A stretch of 64,000 bases of DNA from Mycobacterium sp. (GCA_016197405.1 JACPVR010000026.1:1-64000), one strand, 5' to 3'. Positions 28,194 through 37,222 are shown, counted from the first letter of the stretch. Notes: generated by a model from the sequence alone, not told the origin. Numbers and translations: made by a program.

Positions 28194-28937
28194 ATGTCAA
28201 GCGAGTCACGCGCTCGCGGCTTTCCAGCTGCGAGCCCGCCTGATCTGCACGAGATCGTCATCGTCGTCCCCGCGCACAATGAGCGTGACCGATTGCCGGA
28301 TTGTCTGGACAGCATCGGCGTGGCCGCGCGGAGCGTGACGGTATCGGTGCGGGTCGTCGTCGTGCTGGATACCTGCACCGACGGGTCGGAGAGCGTGTTG
28401 CCGCCCTGGGTCTCCGCGATCCGGATGTCGGCACGCAATGTGGGCGCGGCCCGCGCCGCCGGATTCGTCAGCGCCGCACCGAATGCCGATCACCGGGTGT
28501 GGCTGGCCACCACCGATGCCGACTCCGTGGTCCCGACGACGTGGCTGGCGGACCAGATTCGCCATCATCGTGCCCGGATGCACGGGGTAGTCGGGACGGT
28601 GGCGGTGGATTGGCGAGAGCATGCCACGAGCACTCGGCGCCGCTACGAAGGTCTGTACCTCACGAGCGAAGCCGACCACCACGGGCATGTGCACGGCGCC
28701 AATTTGGGTGTGCGCGCCGATGCGTACTGGCGGGTGGGCGGCTTTCGGCCCCTGAGCGTCGGCGAGGACGTCGACCTGGTCGAGCGGCTCGTCAGTGCGC
28801 GGACGCCGTTGGTGTGGGATGCCGACAATGCCGTGCTGACCTCGGACCGGCGTGACTCCCGTGCGCGTGGGGGATTCGGCGACTACGTGCGTGCCCTGGC
28901 CGATGACGATATCGGCGCGTCCGCCGAGAGCGCCTGA
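28194..28937 (+). CDS. Glycosyltransferase family 2
   Basis: EIVIVVPAHNERDRLPDCLDSIGVAA..TDADSVVPTTWLADQIRHH..GANLGVRADAYWRVGGFRPLSVGEDVDLVERL. Confidence 0.88.
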   Translation: MSSESRARGFPAASPPDLHEIVIVVPAHNERDRLPDCLDSIGVAARSVTVSVRVVVVLDTCTDGSESVLPPWVSAIRMSARNVGAARAAGFVSAAPNADHRVWLATTDADSVVPTTWLADQIRHHRARMHGVVGTVAVDWREHATSTRRRYEGLYLTSEADHHGHVHGANLGVRADAYWRVGGFRPLSVGEDVDLVERLVSARTPLVWDADNAVLTSDRRDSRARGGFGDYVRALADDDIGASAESA

Positions 28938-29016
28938 GAACGCGCAGCGAATCGTTCGATCGAGAGTCCGGGCATCCGACCCGGACCCGAAATGCAGTAG
29001 ACAAGAGGAGTTCTCC

Positions 29017-29580
29017 ATGGCGACGTTCACGATTCCCGGAATCACCAAGGCCGACGGCAAAGCGCTGGCCGAATTGTTGCAAAAGCAACTCAGCACCTAT
29101 AACGACCTGCATTTGACGTTGAAGCATGTGCACTGGAATGTGGTGGGCCCCAGCTTCATCGGAGTCCACGAGATGATCGATCCGCAGGTCATTCTGGTCC
29201 GTGAGTACGCCGATGAGGTTGCCGAGCGGATCGCCGCACTGGGCGCCTCCCCGCAGGGCACCCCGGGAGTCATTGTCCGGGACCGCACGTGGGACGACTA
29301 CTCGCTGGGTCGTGACAGCGTCATGGCGCACCTCGGCGCACTCGATCTGGTCTACAGCGGCGTCATCGAGGACATCCGGGACAGGATCGAAAAGACCGAG
29401 AAGCTCGATCTCGTCACGCAGGACATGCTGGTCGGTCATGCCGGCGCACTGGAGCAGTTCCAGTGGTTCGTCCGCGCGCATCTGGAGAACAGCAGTGGGA
29501 CCCTGGCGAACGCCGGCGCCGGTTCGGAGAAGAGTGCCGCGCGCAAATCGACTCGCGTCACCAAGTCGCGGCAACGTTGA
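29017..29580 (+). CDS. dps: Dps family DNA-protecting ferritin-like protein with basic C-terminal tail
   Basis: LLQKQLSTYNDLHLTLKHVHWNVVGPSFIGVHEMIDPQV...YADEVAERIAALG; tail KSAARKSTRVTKSRQR. Confidence 0.94.
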   Translation: MATFTIPGITKADGKALAELLQKQLSTYNDLHLTLKHVHWNVVGPSFIGVHEMIDPQVILVREYADEVAERIAALGASPQGTPGVIVRDRTWDDYSLGRDSVMAHLGALDLVYSGVIEDIRDRIEKTEKLDLVTQDMLVGHAGALEQFQWFVRAHLENSSGTLANAGAGSEKSAARKSTRVTKSRQR

Positions 29581-29776
29581 GCCGTAGCGCTGCGGACCGC
29601 GTAGCCGACCATCGTCGACGGGGTCCTGCGCAGGCTTGATGCCCGCGGCGCCCAGCCCGAGTAGCAGCGAGCCATACGGGGTATTCCCGTCGATCCAAGC
29701 AGCAGTGCCCTTCGCCGGACCGATCGGTCCCATCGCTGAGGCACGACGGTCATTGGATGACCTGAGGAGAGAACAC

Positions 29777-30958
29777 ATGAAGGCAGTCACCTGGCACGGC
29801 AAGCGCGACGTCCGAGTCGTCACCGTGCCCGACCCGACCATCCAGGAACCCACCGACGCGATCATCGAGATCACGTCCACCAACATCTGCGGATCGGACC
29901 TGCATCTCTACGAGGTGCTGGGCCCCTTCATGAAACCCGGTGACATCCTGGGCCATGAGCCGATGGGGATCGTGCGTGAGGTGGGCCGCGAAGTCACCAA
30001 CCTCACGGTCGGCGACCGCGTGGTGATTCCATTCCAGATATCTTGCGGCAGTTGCTATATGTGCGATCAGCAGCTCTACACGCAGTGCGAGACCACCCAG
30101 GTTCGTGACCAGGGGATGGGCGCCGCATTGTTCGGATTCTCCGAACTCTACGGGGAGGTTCCCGGCGGGCAGGCTGAGTTGCTTCGGGTACCGCAGGCCC
30201 AGTTCACCCATATCAAAGTCCCGCTGGGCCCGCCGGACTCGCGCTACGTCTACCTGTCCGATGTGCTGCCGACCGCTTGGCAGGCCGTCGCCTACGCCGG
30301 AATCCCCGACGGCGGTTCGGTCACGGTGCTCGGTCTCGGGCCGATCGGCGACATGGCAACCCGCATCGCAGCGCACCGCGGCTACGACGTCATCGCAGTC
30401 GACCGTGTCCCGGAACGCTTGGCCCGGGCCCAATCTCGCGGTGTTCGCACCATCGACTTCGACGAAGCCGGTGACAAACTCGGGGATATGATCCGGGACC
30501 TCACCGACGGCCGCGGAACGGACTCCGTCATCGATGCCGTCGGTATGGAGGCGCATGGTTCGCCGGTGGCGAAGCTGGCCGAGCAGGTGACCGGCCTACT
30601 GCCCGACGCGCTGGCCAAACCCTTGATGCAGAAGGCCGGCGTCGATCGGCTGGGCGCTCTGTACTCCGCGATCGACATCGTTCGCCGTGGCGGCACCATC
30701 TCGTTGATCGGGGTGTACGGCGGTATGGCTGATCCGATGCCGATGCTCACGCTGTTCGACAAGCAGGTCCAGCTCAGGATGGGCCAGGCGAATGTCAAGA
30801 AGTGGGTCGACGACATCATGCCGTTGCTGACCGACGAAGATCCGCTGGGTGTCGATAGTTTCGCCACCCATACCGTGCCGCTGAGCGAGGCGCCGCACGC
30901 CTATGAGATCTTCCAGAAGAAGCAGGACGGCGCGGTCAAGATCATCCTCAAACCCTAG
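29777..30958 (+). CDS. Zinc-dependent alcohol dehydrogenase (glutathione-independent formaldehyde-DH-like)
   Basis: MKAVTWHGKRDVRVVTVPDPTIQEPTDAIIEITSTNICGSDLHLYEV..GHEPMGIVREVG; C-terminal FQKKQDGAVKIILKP. Confidence 0.93.
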   Translation: MKAVTWHGKRDVRVVTVPDPTIQEPTDAIIEITSTNICGSDLHLYEVLGPFMKPGDILGHEPMGIVREVGREVTNLTVGDRVVIPFQISCGSCYMCDQQLYTQCETTQVRDQGMGAALFGFSELYGEVPGGQAELLRVPQAQFTHIKVPLGPPDSRYVYLSDVLPTAWQAVAYAGIPDGGSVTVLGLGPIGDMATRIAAHRGYDVIAVDRVPERLARAQSRGVRTIDFDEAGDKLGDMIRDLTDGRGTDSVIDAVGMEAHGSPVAKLAEQVTGLLPDALAKPLMQKAGVDRLGALYSAIDIVRRGGTISLIGVYGGMADPMPMLTLFDKQVQLRMGQANVKKWVDDIMPLLTDEDPLGVDSFATHTVPLSEAPHAYEIFQKKQDGAVKIILKP

Positions 30959-30976
30959 GGTCTCGCGCGCAGGCGG

Positions 30977-31801
30977 CTACCGCAGACACGGCCGGCCGCC
31001 TGCGCCACGGGTTATCAGGCCTTGAGCCTCGAAGGCGTCGAGCCACCCCTGCATCGGCCACCACCCCCACCGACGGTGGAAGACAGCGGCGTTGGTGACG
31101 ATGTCATGCAGATGCTCGATCGGTGGATCCGAAACCGGATGGTATTGGTGGAAGGCGTGGGCGCCGCCGACCCAGCGCATGGTGATACCCAGTGCCGCCG
31201 CCGCCTGCGCGAAGTCGGTGTCCTCGGCTCCGTATCCGATGTACTGCGTGCAGAAGCCTCCGATCCGTAGCCAGGTCGGTGTGGTCACCGCGAAAGACAA
31301 CGACCAGAACAGCGAATACGCAGTGCTGAAAAGGATCTCGCTGTCAGCGGGCGCCGGGCGGGCCGGATGCGGGTCGATGTCATCGGGCAATGCCGCGAGA
31401 TCGTATCCGGCTGCCCCGGCGGGCGGCAGGTAGGTCACCGGTCCGCACAGCAGCGCCTGCCGGTGCTCGGCACGTTCGGCAGCGTTGCGGTAGGCGACGA
31501 CCATGTCGGGGGCTGGAATGCAGTCGACATCGAGGAAGATCAACAGTTCGGCTCCGCCCTCGATGGCAGCCTGAGCGCCGAGGTTGCGGGCCGCGGCCAT
31601 CGGCAGACCAGGTTCGGCGCAGTGGTAGGCGATGACATCGGTGCGCCGGTCGTGTGTTGGCACCGCACGGGCGACATCGTCATCATCGATCGCGACCACG
31701 ATATGCCGGTCGGGCGGAGTTGCGATCCGGGCCATTGCCGCCAACTGGTTGTGCAGGTGCGGTATTGGTCCACGTACGACGGTTACGACCGTGGTCCTCA
31801 T
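30977..31801 (-). CDS. Glycosyltransferase family 2 (galactosyltransferase-like C-terminus)
   Basis: MRTTVVTVVRGPIPHLHNQLAAMARI..LIFLDVDCIPAPDMVVAYRNA..FSLSFAVTTPTWLRIGGFCTQYIGYGAEDTDFAQAA. Confidence 0.87.
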   Translation of the reverse strand: MRTTVVTVVRGPIPHLHNQLAAMARIATPPDRHIVVAIDDDDVARAVPTHDRRTDVIAYHCAEPGLPMAAARNLGAQAAIEGGAELLIFLDVDCIPAPDMVVAYRNAAERAEHRQALLCGPVTYLPPAGAAGYDLAALPDDIDPHPARPAPADSEILFSTAYSLFWSLSFAVTTPTWLRIGGFCTQYIGYGAEDTDFAQAAAALGITMRWVGGAHAFHQYHPVSDPPIEHLHDIVTNAAVFHRRWGWWPMQGWLDAFEAQGLITRGAGGRPCLR

Positions 31802-32814
31802 GACGGCGACCTCTGCGCGTGGTGTGCGGCGACACGCGCTATTGCCGTCGCGGCGCGCGGCGCGGCACCCTTTGTGCGCCAACGGTTCCAGCCTTGGGCT
31901 CCGCACGCACGGGCTCGGTCGATGAGATCAGGCCACTCCGGTGGTTCGGGCCATCGGTGCCGGACGACAGCCAGCGCACCGCGCCGCAGAACGTCCGCCA
32001 TGGTGTGTTGCTCATCGAACGGACGCGGCGCGGCGACGATGATCGCGGGAACAGCGGCGGCGGCGATATCGGCAATCGAACCCTGACCGGCAGCCGAGAT
32101 CACGACGTCGGCTGCGCACAACGCGGGCCACGGATCCTCGACCCAGGTGCCGCCCGGCACGCCAAGCGACGACCAACGGAATTGCGGATGCGCCTGGGCG
32201 CACCGGGTTATCGATGTGGTGTCGATGCGAGCGCCGCCGGCACCGCTGAGCACCAGGACATCGGGGCGACCGTCCGATGCGGGCGGTGCTGCCGGGGCAG
32301 CTGGACGGCCGTCGAACCGGCTGATGCCTCCGGCATAGGTCGTCTTCGCGGAATGCTCGCGCAGCCAGCGGGGTTCGTACATTTCGCGTGGCCATGGCGC
32401 CACAATGTGTTCTGCCGTGCGGTACACCAGCTGATGTGGCGCGTCGATGCGCTCCCCGGGCATTGCCGCGACGACGATCGGCACGCCGAGCAATCGCACC
32501 AGCATCGCCACTTCCACGGACACGTCGATCACCATGACGTCGGGTCGCTCGACGGCCACCCATTCGGTGATGATCCGCATTCGCTCGCGTAATCCGCTGT
32601 CGTGCAGCGGAGCCCAATGCAGCACACCGTTGGCCGTGGGGTCCGCGCCGACGGGTTCCGAATCGTCGCGGGGTAGCCGAATCGTGCGGTATGCGTCGCT
32701 GTCGGCAATCGGCAACGACGACAACAGTGTCACCGGTTCACGCAGGTGTGCGCAGATGCTCAACGCTCTGTTGAGATGCCCGCGGCCGTGATGGTGTACG
32801 TAGTAACCGATCAT
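31798..32814 (-). CDS. MurG-like (GT1/GT28-type) glycosyltransferase
   Basis: MIGYYVHHHGRGHLNRALSICAHL; DVVISAAGQGSIADIAAAAVPAIIVAAPRPFDEQHTMADVL; ATGA overlap with downstream GT2. Confidence 0.83.
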   Translation of the reverse strand: MIGYYVHHHGRGHLNRALSICAHLREPVTLLSSLPIADSDAYRTIRLPRDDSEPVGADPTANGVLHWAPLHDSGLRERMRIITEWVAVERPDVMVIDVSVEVAMLVRLLGVPIVVAAMPGERIDAPHQLVYRTAEHIVAPWPREMYEPRWLREHSAKTTYAGGISRFDGRPAAPAAPPASDGRPDVLVLSGAGGARIDTTSITRCAQAHPQFRWSSLGVPGGTWVEDPWPALCAADVVISAAGQGSIADIAAAAVPAIIVAAPRPFDEQHTMADVLRRGALAVVRHRWPEPPEWPDLIDRARACGAQGWNRWRTKGAAPRAATAIARVAAHHAQRSPS

Positions 32815-33901
32815 CGTGGGTGATGTCCTGTTCTGCGATGACGTTGCGGTAGATGTCGAGGTAGCTCGCAACCATGGTGTGCGCGCAGCAGTTGGCAATG
32901 GCGCGGTCGCGCACCGCGGAACGCGAAAGTCCGACGACCTCGGTGACTGCTGCCGCCATTGCCGCCACATCCTGGTTCGGCACCACTCGACCGCTTCGGG
33001 CATCGACGACTTCGGGAATGCCTCCGCGTGCGAACGCGACCACCGGCGTGCCACACGCGAGTGCCTCGGCGACGACCAATCCGTATGGCTCGTCCCACAG
33101 CGGGGTCACCAGGGCTGCGGCCGAATGACCGACCAGGGCCGCCAACTGCCGCTGATCCAGGTGACCGGCGTACGTCGCCGCCTTACCGAGGCGGGGTCGG
33201 ATCGCATCCCGGAAGTAGTCCTGATTTCCGATCGGCCCGGCAAGGACCAGGTGCCGGCCGCATCGGCGAGCGGCTTCTATGGCGAAGTGAGGGCCCTTCT
33301 CCGGCGTGATGCGGCCGAACCACACCAACTCCTGGCCTCCAGGCCCCATGGGCCATCCCCGGAGATCGATACCGTTGGGCACCACCGATACCTCGCCGAT
33401 GACACGCGCCCAGGCGGCGCCGGTGTGACGGCTCACCGTGGCGAATGTTCCGCCACGCCCGCCGGAGGCGGCGATGGCGGCCTCCAGCCAGGTGAACGGG
33501 GGAGTGTGCAATGTGGTCACCATGGGCGTGCGTAGCCGTGCCGCGAGCGCTATCGGGATCTGGTGCAGGCTGTGGTTGTGGATGACGTCGAACCGGGCGG
33601 CACCGTGTTGGGCCAGTTCGGCCATCAAGGTGAGATAGGCGTGATGGTCCGACTCGATGACCGCCCCTGGTAACGGGAAACGTTGCGCCGCTGCGTTACT
33701 GCGTGTCAGGGCCTCGACGGCGAGACTCGGGTACTCCGGCCCCGGCTCTGAACCGGGCGCGGCGAACAGCGTCACCAGATGACCAAGCCGCGCCAAGGCG
33801 CGCGCAAGATGCCACACGTGCGCTTCGAGCCCGCCGGCGAACGGTTGACGGATCGGGAAGCGATTCGGGGCGATCAGTGCGATACGCAATGGCGCGGTCA
33901 T
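32738..33901 (-). CDS. Glycosyltransferase family 4
   Basis: IALIAPNRFPIRQPFAGGLEAHVWHLARAL; LVWFGRITPEKGPHFAIEAARR; EPYGLVVAEALACGTPVVAFARGGIPEVVD. Confidence 0.9.
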   Translation of the reverse strand: MTAPLRIALIAPNRFPIRQPFAGGLEAHVWHLARALARLGHLVTLFAAPGSEPGPEYPSLAVEALTRSNAAAQRFPLPGAVIESDHHAYLTLMAELAQHGAARFDVIHNHSLHQIPIALAARLRTPMVTTLHTPPFTWLEAAIAASGGRGGTFATVSRHTGAAWARVIGEVSVVPNGIDLRGWPMGPGGQELVWFGRITPEKGPHFAIEAARRCGRHLVLAGPIGNQDYFRDAIRPRLGKAATYAGHLDQRQLAALVGHSAAALVTPLWDEPYGLVVAEALACGTPVVAFARGGIPEVVDARSGRVVPNQDVAAMAAAVTEVVGLSRSAVRDRAIANCCAHTMVASYLDIYRNVIAEQDITHDDRLLRTPSRPRASQQSVEHLRTPA

Positions 33902-33921
33902 GGCCGGTGTCTGCCCGCCGA

Positions 33922-34059
33922 TCAGCCGGGCGGATCGTTGGCGATGTTCTCCGCCGCCTGTTTCTCACCCGTGGGGTGATCGGTGTCGCGCGGGTTTATC
34001 TTCGCATCAGTGCTCGACTTGTCCTGTGGGTCCACATCGGTGGGATGTTGGTCGGTCAT
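33922..34059 (-). CDS. 45-aa small hypothetical protein
   Basis: Reads MTDQHPTDVDPQDKSSTDAKINPRDTDHPTGEKQAAENIANDPPG*; 20 bp upstream of GT4; starts in ATGA overlap with preceding small ORF; below ORF-track size cutoff. Confidence 0.6.
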   Translation of the reverse strand: MTDQHPTDVDPQDKSSTDAKINPRDTDHPTGEKQAAENIANDPPG

Positions 34060-34181
34060 GACTGCAGTCCTGCTGTCGCGATCTCGACCTCGGCGGCCGC
34101 GTGAGCCACCAGAAAAGTACTGGCGCCAGCAGGATCAGGCTTGCCGACCACAGGCGCGTTGGAAGAATGTGACGACGTCAT
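34056..34181 (-). CDS. 41-aa small ORF
   Basis: MTSSHSSNAPVVGKPDPAGASTFLVAHAAAEVEIATAGLQS*; AAAGG 7 nt upstream of ATG; ATGA overlap with next small ORF. Confidence 0.4.
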   Translation of the reverse strand: MTSSHSSNAPVVGKPDPAGASTFLVAHAAAEVEIATAGLQS

Positions 34182-34251
34182 ATGACTGCCTTTATTTGCG
34201 GGTGATGCCGAGAATGCTCAACGGGGCTGGCGAAGCATCGGCTGTCCAGTT

Positions 34252-34276
34252 GTACCCGTAACGGGCCAGGTCAAAC
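34252..34276 (-). promoter_or_regulatory. SigF-like promoter GTTT-N15-GGGTAC
   Basis: Minus-strand CGTTT-GACCTGGCCCGTTAC-GGGTAC, about 70 nt upstream of the smORF-GT operon. Confidence 0.65.
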
Positions 34277-34390
34277 GTCACGTGCACGCGCCGATCACGA
34301 TGCGGCACCGTGAATCGTCCCGCGGGCCTACTGTAGGAGTCGGCGGTTATTGGAGAACGAACACTCTGGTTCGCCCTCCTGGAGGTCGCA

Positions 34391-35302
34391 ATGCAATCGG
34401 ATCAATCAACCGACACATCAATCGCCGAACAGCGCATCGAGTTGTCCGGCGGTGCCATCGCCTACTCGGTCGCCGGCAGCGGTCCGGCGTTGCTGCTCAT
34501 CCACGGACTGGGTGGTACCCGCCAGACGTGGCGGCACCTGATCGGGCCACTGGCCCGTGACTACACGGTCATCTCGCCTGATCTGCCCGGGCACGGCCAG
34601 TCCGATCCGCCCGCGGGCGACTACTCACTGGGTGCCCATGCCTGCGCCTTGCGGGATCTCCTGCTGGCGGTGGGGCAGCATCGGGCGACTCTCGTCGGAC
34701 ACAGCCTCGGCGGTGGCGTCGCCTTGCAGACCGCCTATCAGTTTCCAGAGCGGACCGAACGCATTGTGTTGATCAGCAGCGGGGGCCTGGGTGCGGAGGT
34801 CACTCCGATACTGCGTGCGGCAACGCTGCCCGGAGCCGAAACCGTTGTCGCCGGGCTCAGTTCGATTCCGGCCGGCCTGACCCGGTCATTGTTCGGTGCA
34901 GTCCCGGCACTGGTCGGTCGGTCCGACGGGCGGGTACTTGCCGATGTGCTGCGGGGCCTTTCCGGCCAACAACAACGGCAGGCGTTCCTGCGAACAGCCC
35001 GCACCGTCATCGACTGGCGCGGTCAGACCGTCAGTGCCACGCGACAGCTGGGTCTGCTCAGCGACGTCCCGCTGCTGGTGGCTTGGGGAGCCGACGACAA
35101 GACGATTCCACCGCACCACCACCATGCACTGGCCCAGCGTGTTCCGCACGCGGTGACCGCGGAGATCGCCGGTGCGGGGCACTACCCGCATGAAACGGCA
35201 CCTGCGCCGGTACTGGCGGCCGTGCAGGCGTTTTTGGCCGGCTCCACGCCGTTTCAGTACAGCGACGCCCGCTGGCTGGAATTGTTGACCCAAGTCACCT
35301 GA
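34391..35302 (+). CDS. Alpha/beta hydrolase
   Basis: LLIHGLGGTRQTWRHLIGPLARDYTVISPDLPGHGQSD, VGHSLGGGVALQ, GAGHYPHETAP. Confidence 0.93.
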   Translation: MQSDQSTDTSIAEQRIELSGGAIAYSVAGSGPALLLIHGLGGTRQTWRHLIGPLARDYTVISPDLPGHGQSDPPAGDYSLGAHACALRDLLLAVGQHRATLVGHSLGGGVALQTAYQFPERTERIVLISSGGLGAEVTPILRAATLPGAETVVAGLSSIPAGLTRSLFGAVPALVGRSDGRVLADVLRGLSGQQQRQAFLRTARTVIDWRGQTVSATRQLGLLSDVPLLVAWGADDKTIPPHHHHALAQRVPHAVTAEIAGAGHYPHETAPAPVLAAVQAFLAGSTPFQYSDARWLELLTQVT

Positions 35303-35370
35303 GAGCGCCGCGTTCCGGCGACATCTGCGCCGACTGTGTCGCACGACTCCGCCTCGGTAGCAGCCGAAAG

Positions 35371-35397
35371 GGTTTGCGCCGGCCCGCGTCGGTGTAT
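35371..35397 (+). promoter_or_regulatory. SigF-like promoter GGTTT-N16-GTGTAT upstream of CsbD-like gene
   Basis: GGTTT-GCGCCGGCCCGCGTCG-GTGTAT. Confidence 0.4.
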
Positions 35398-35579
35398 CCC
35401 AGGGCTCATGGGCGTCAGCGCCCATCCATGTCGCGTCTAAACCTGGCGCTTCGCCAGCACAACCGGGATGGCCGTTCGGCGCTCCCGATCGCGTCTTCAA
35501 CGGGCCGCCGCACCGAATGCTGACTACGTGAAACGCCCAGCGCATCAAGATTTTTTACGACCCAACGATCAGGAGAAGC

Positions 35580-36137
35580 ATGAGCGAGAACAACAAGGCT
35601 GACCAGGCCCGGAAGGGTTTGATCGACTCGGTCAAAGGCAAGGCGAAGGAAGTATTCGGCGCCGTCACCGGCAACGAGTCGTTGACGGCGGAGGGTCAGC
35701 TCGAGCAGACCCAGGCCCAGGAGCGTAAAGAGGCCAACAGCGTCGAAGCCGTCGCCGATGCCGAGGCGACCCAGGCCCGCAAGGAAGCCGCAGAAGCCAA
35801 GCTCGAAGGCGCCAGTGAGCGCGCGGTCGTGAATGCCAAGGCAGCGGTTGTCGAGAACGACGTGCGCACACAGCAGGCTGTACAGCATCAGGCCGTCGAG
35901 CGAGCCGGGCAACAGGATGCGGCCAAGGCGAAGGCGCAGGCCGAGGCCGACGCCCAGCGCGAGGTTGCGCAGGCGAAGGCCGAAGAGCAGGCAAAAGTGC
36001 AGGCCGCAGGAGCTGAACTGTCCGACGCCGTCGAGGAGCACCGCACTGCCGAGCAGGTCACTGCCGGTGCGCAGGCCGAGGCGGATCGCATCAGGGAGCG
36101 CGCCGACCGTTTGACCGCCGAAGCCGACCTGCCCTGA
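35580..36137 (+). CDS. CsbD-like N-terminal domain with long Ala/Glu/Gln coiled-coil extension
   Basis: KGLIDSVKGKAKEVFGAVTGNESLTAEGQLEQTQ (CsbD-like) followed by charged low-complexity helix. Confidence 0.72.
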   Translation: MSENNKADQARKGLIDSVKGKAKEVFGAVTGNESLTAEGQLEQTQAQERKEANSVEAVADAEATQARKEAAEAKLEGASERAVVNAKAAVVENDVRTQQAVQHQAVERAGQQDAAKAKAQAEADAQREVAQAKAEEQAKVQAAGAELSDAVEEHRTAEQVTAGAQAEADRIRERADRLTAEADLP

Positions 36138-36163
36138 ACACCGAAAACATCAAGGAGCCAACA

Positions 36164-36844
36164 ATGAGTGTCACATCAGTTCCATTCGCAGTTCTACGTT
36201 TCCAGTACCAGGTCGTGCGGCTTCCGCTGCAGCTGATCGAGGAGCGGCTTTTCGCTCGATTGGATTCCGAAGCCCCGGCCCGGTTGTTCTTCGAGCGTTC
36301 CCTCGGCAAGTTGGACGAGACTGTCGGCAGCGCTCTGGGTGATCAGCGGCTGCAGCGTCGCGGTGCTGCGCTCGCCGAGCGCAGCGATGCACTCGCTCGT
36401 GCGGCCAGGCTGGAGAATGCCGCATCGCAGAAGCGTGAACACGCCGAGGCGGACCTCGAAGCCAAACAGGACAAGGTGATCGAGGATATCGGTCAGGTCA
36501 GGCAATCCAAGGAAAGCGCAGTGCAGGACGCGAAAACCGCAGCGGCGGAACGCAAACGCGCAGCAGAGCAGGATGCCCAGAAGCGCACCGCCGAGGCGAA
36601 GAAGCGCGTCGACGATGCAGCCGCGCGACGCACGGATTCGGTGGAGTCGGCCAAGCGCCAGCAGCAGGAGAAGATCGAGGCTGCCGAGCGGCGGGCCAGT
36701 GCGGCGGCGAAAGCCAAACTCGATGATGCCAACGAGAAGCGCTCCGCAGCAGCGACGAAGCGGGCGCAGGCCGACCGGATCGAAGAACTCGCCGACGTGG
36801 AGAAGGCAAAGCGTCAGGCCGAGCGGGCACACAACAACGCGTGA
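36164..36844 (+). CDS. Mycobacterial Ala/Lys/Glu-rich coiled-coil protein (often auto-annotated 'IF2 family')
   Basis: MSVTSVPFAVLRFQYQVVRLPLQLIEERLFARLDSEAPARLFFERSLGKLDETVG followed by long charged helix. Confidence 0.75.
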   Translation: MSVTSVPFAVLRFQYQVVRLPLQLIEERLFARLDSEAPARLFFERSLGKLDETVGSALGDQRLQRRGAALAERSDALARAARLENAASQKREHAEADLEAKQDKVIEDIGQVRQSKESAVQDAKTAAAERKRAAEQDAQKRTAEAKKRVDDAAARRTDSVESAKRQQQEKIEAAERRASAAAKAKLDDANEKRSAAATKRAQADRIEELADVEKAKRQAERAHNNA

Positions 36845-36858
36845 CGTTCGGCAAAACG

Positions 36859-36892
36859 ATCACCGCGCCCGGCATGTGCCGGGCGCGGTGAT
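36859..36892. terminator. Perfect 16-bp-stem hairpin, terminator-like
   Basis: ATCACCGCGCCCGGCA-TG-TGCCGGGCGCGGTGAT then TGTTTGTG, 15 nt after the 36844 stop. Confidence 0.65.
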
Positions 36893-36943
36893 TGTTTGTG
36901 TGCGAACGCTGATTTCAGCCGTACCGCTTGTCAACCGCGCAGA

Positions 36944-37222
36944 TCAGCGGGTCACATGCTTGCGGCGACCGGTGACGCCGAGGTATGCACCGATGAGCAG
37001 TACCGCGACGATGATGCCGACCAGGAACGGGATGATCTCGAACCCGCCGTTGGCGTTGGAATAGCCCAGCTTGTAGGTGACCCACGTTCCGAGGAACGAT
37101 CCCAGCGCGCCGAGCAGTACCGTCATGATGAGCCCGATGTTCTGCTTACCGGGCATGACCAGCCTGGCGAGTACTCCGACGATGAGGCCGACGACGATTG
37201 CGCCGATGATGGTTCCGATCAT
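36944..37222 (-). CDS. GlsB/YeaQ/YmgE family stress-response membrane protein
   Basis: MIGTIIGAIVVGLIVGVLARLVMPGKQNIGLIMTVLLGALGSFLGTWVTYKLG. Confidence 0.92.
   Translation of the reverse strand: MIGTIIGAIVVGLIVGVLARLVMPGKQNIGLIMTVLLGALGSFLGTWVTYKLGYSNANGGFEIIPFLVGIIVAVLLIGAYLGVTGRRKHVTR

Noticed and set aside
29679-29684. GGGTAT upstream of the 29777 ADH as a SigF -10 box
   Set aside because: No acceptable GTTT-like -35 at 15-17 nt spacing
33696-33968. 90-aa Arg-rich minus ORF over GT4 start
   Set aside because: Overlaps GT4 in another frame; composition typical of spurious ORF. The 45-aa ORF in the adjacent frame fits better
35640-36130. Low-complexity region considered as a repeat expansion
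   Set aside because: Coding Ala/Glu/Gln helix with no exact DNA repeat unit
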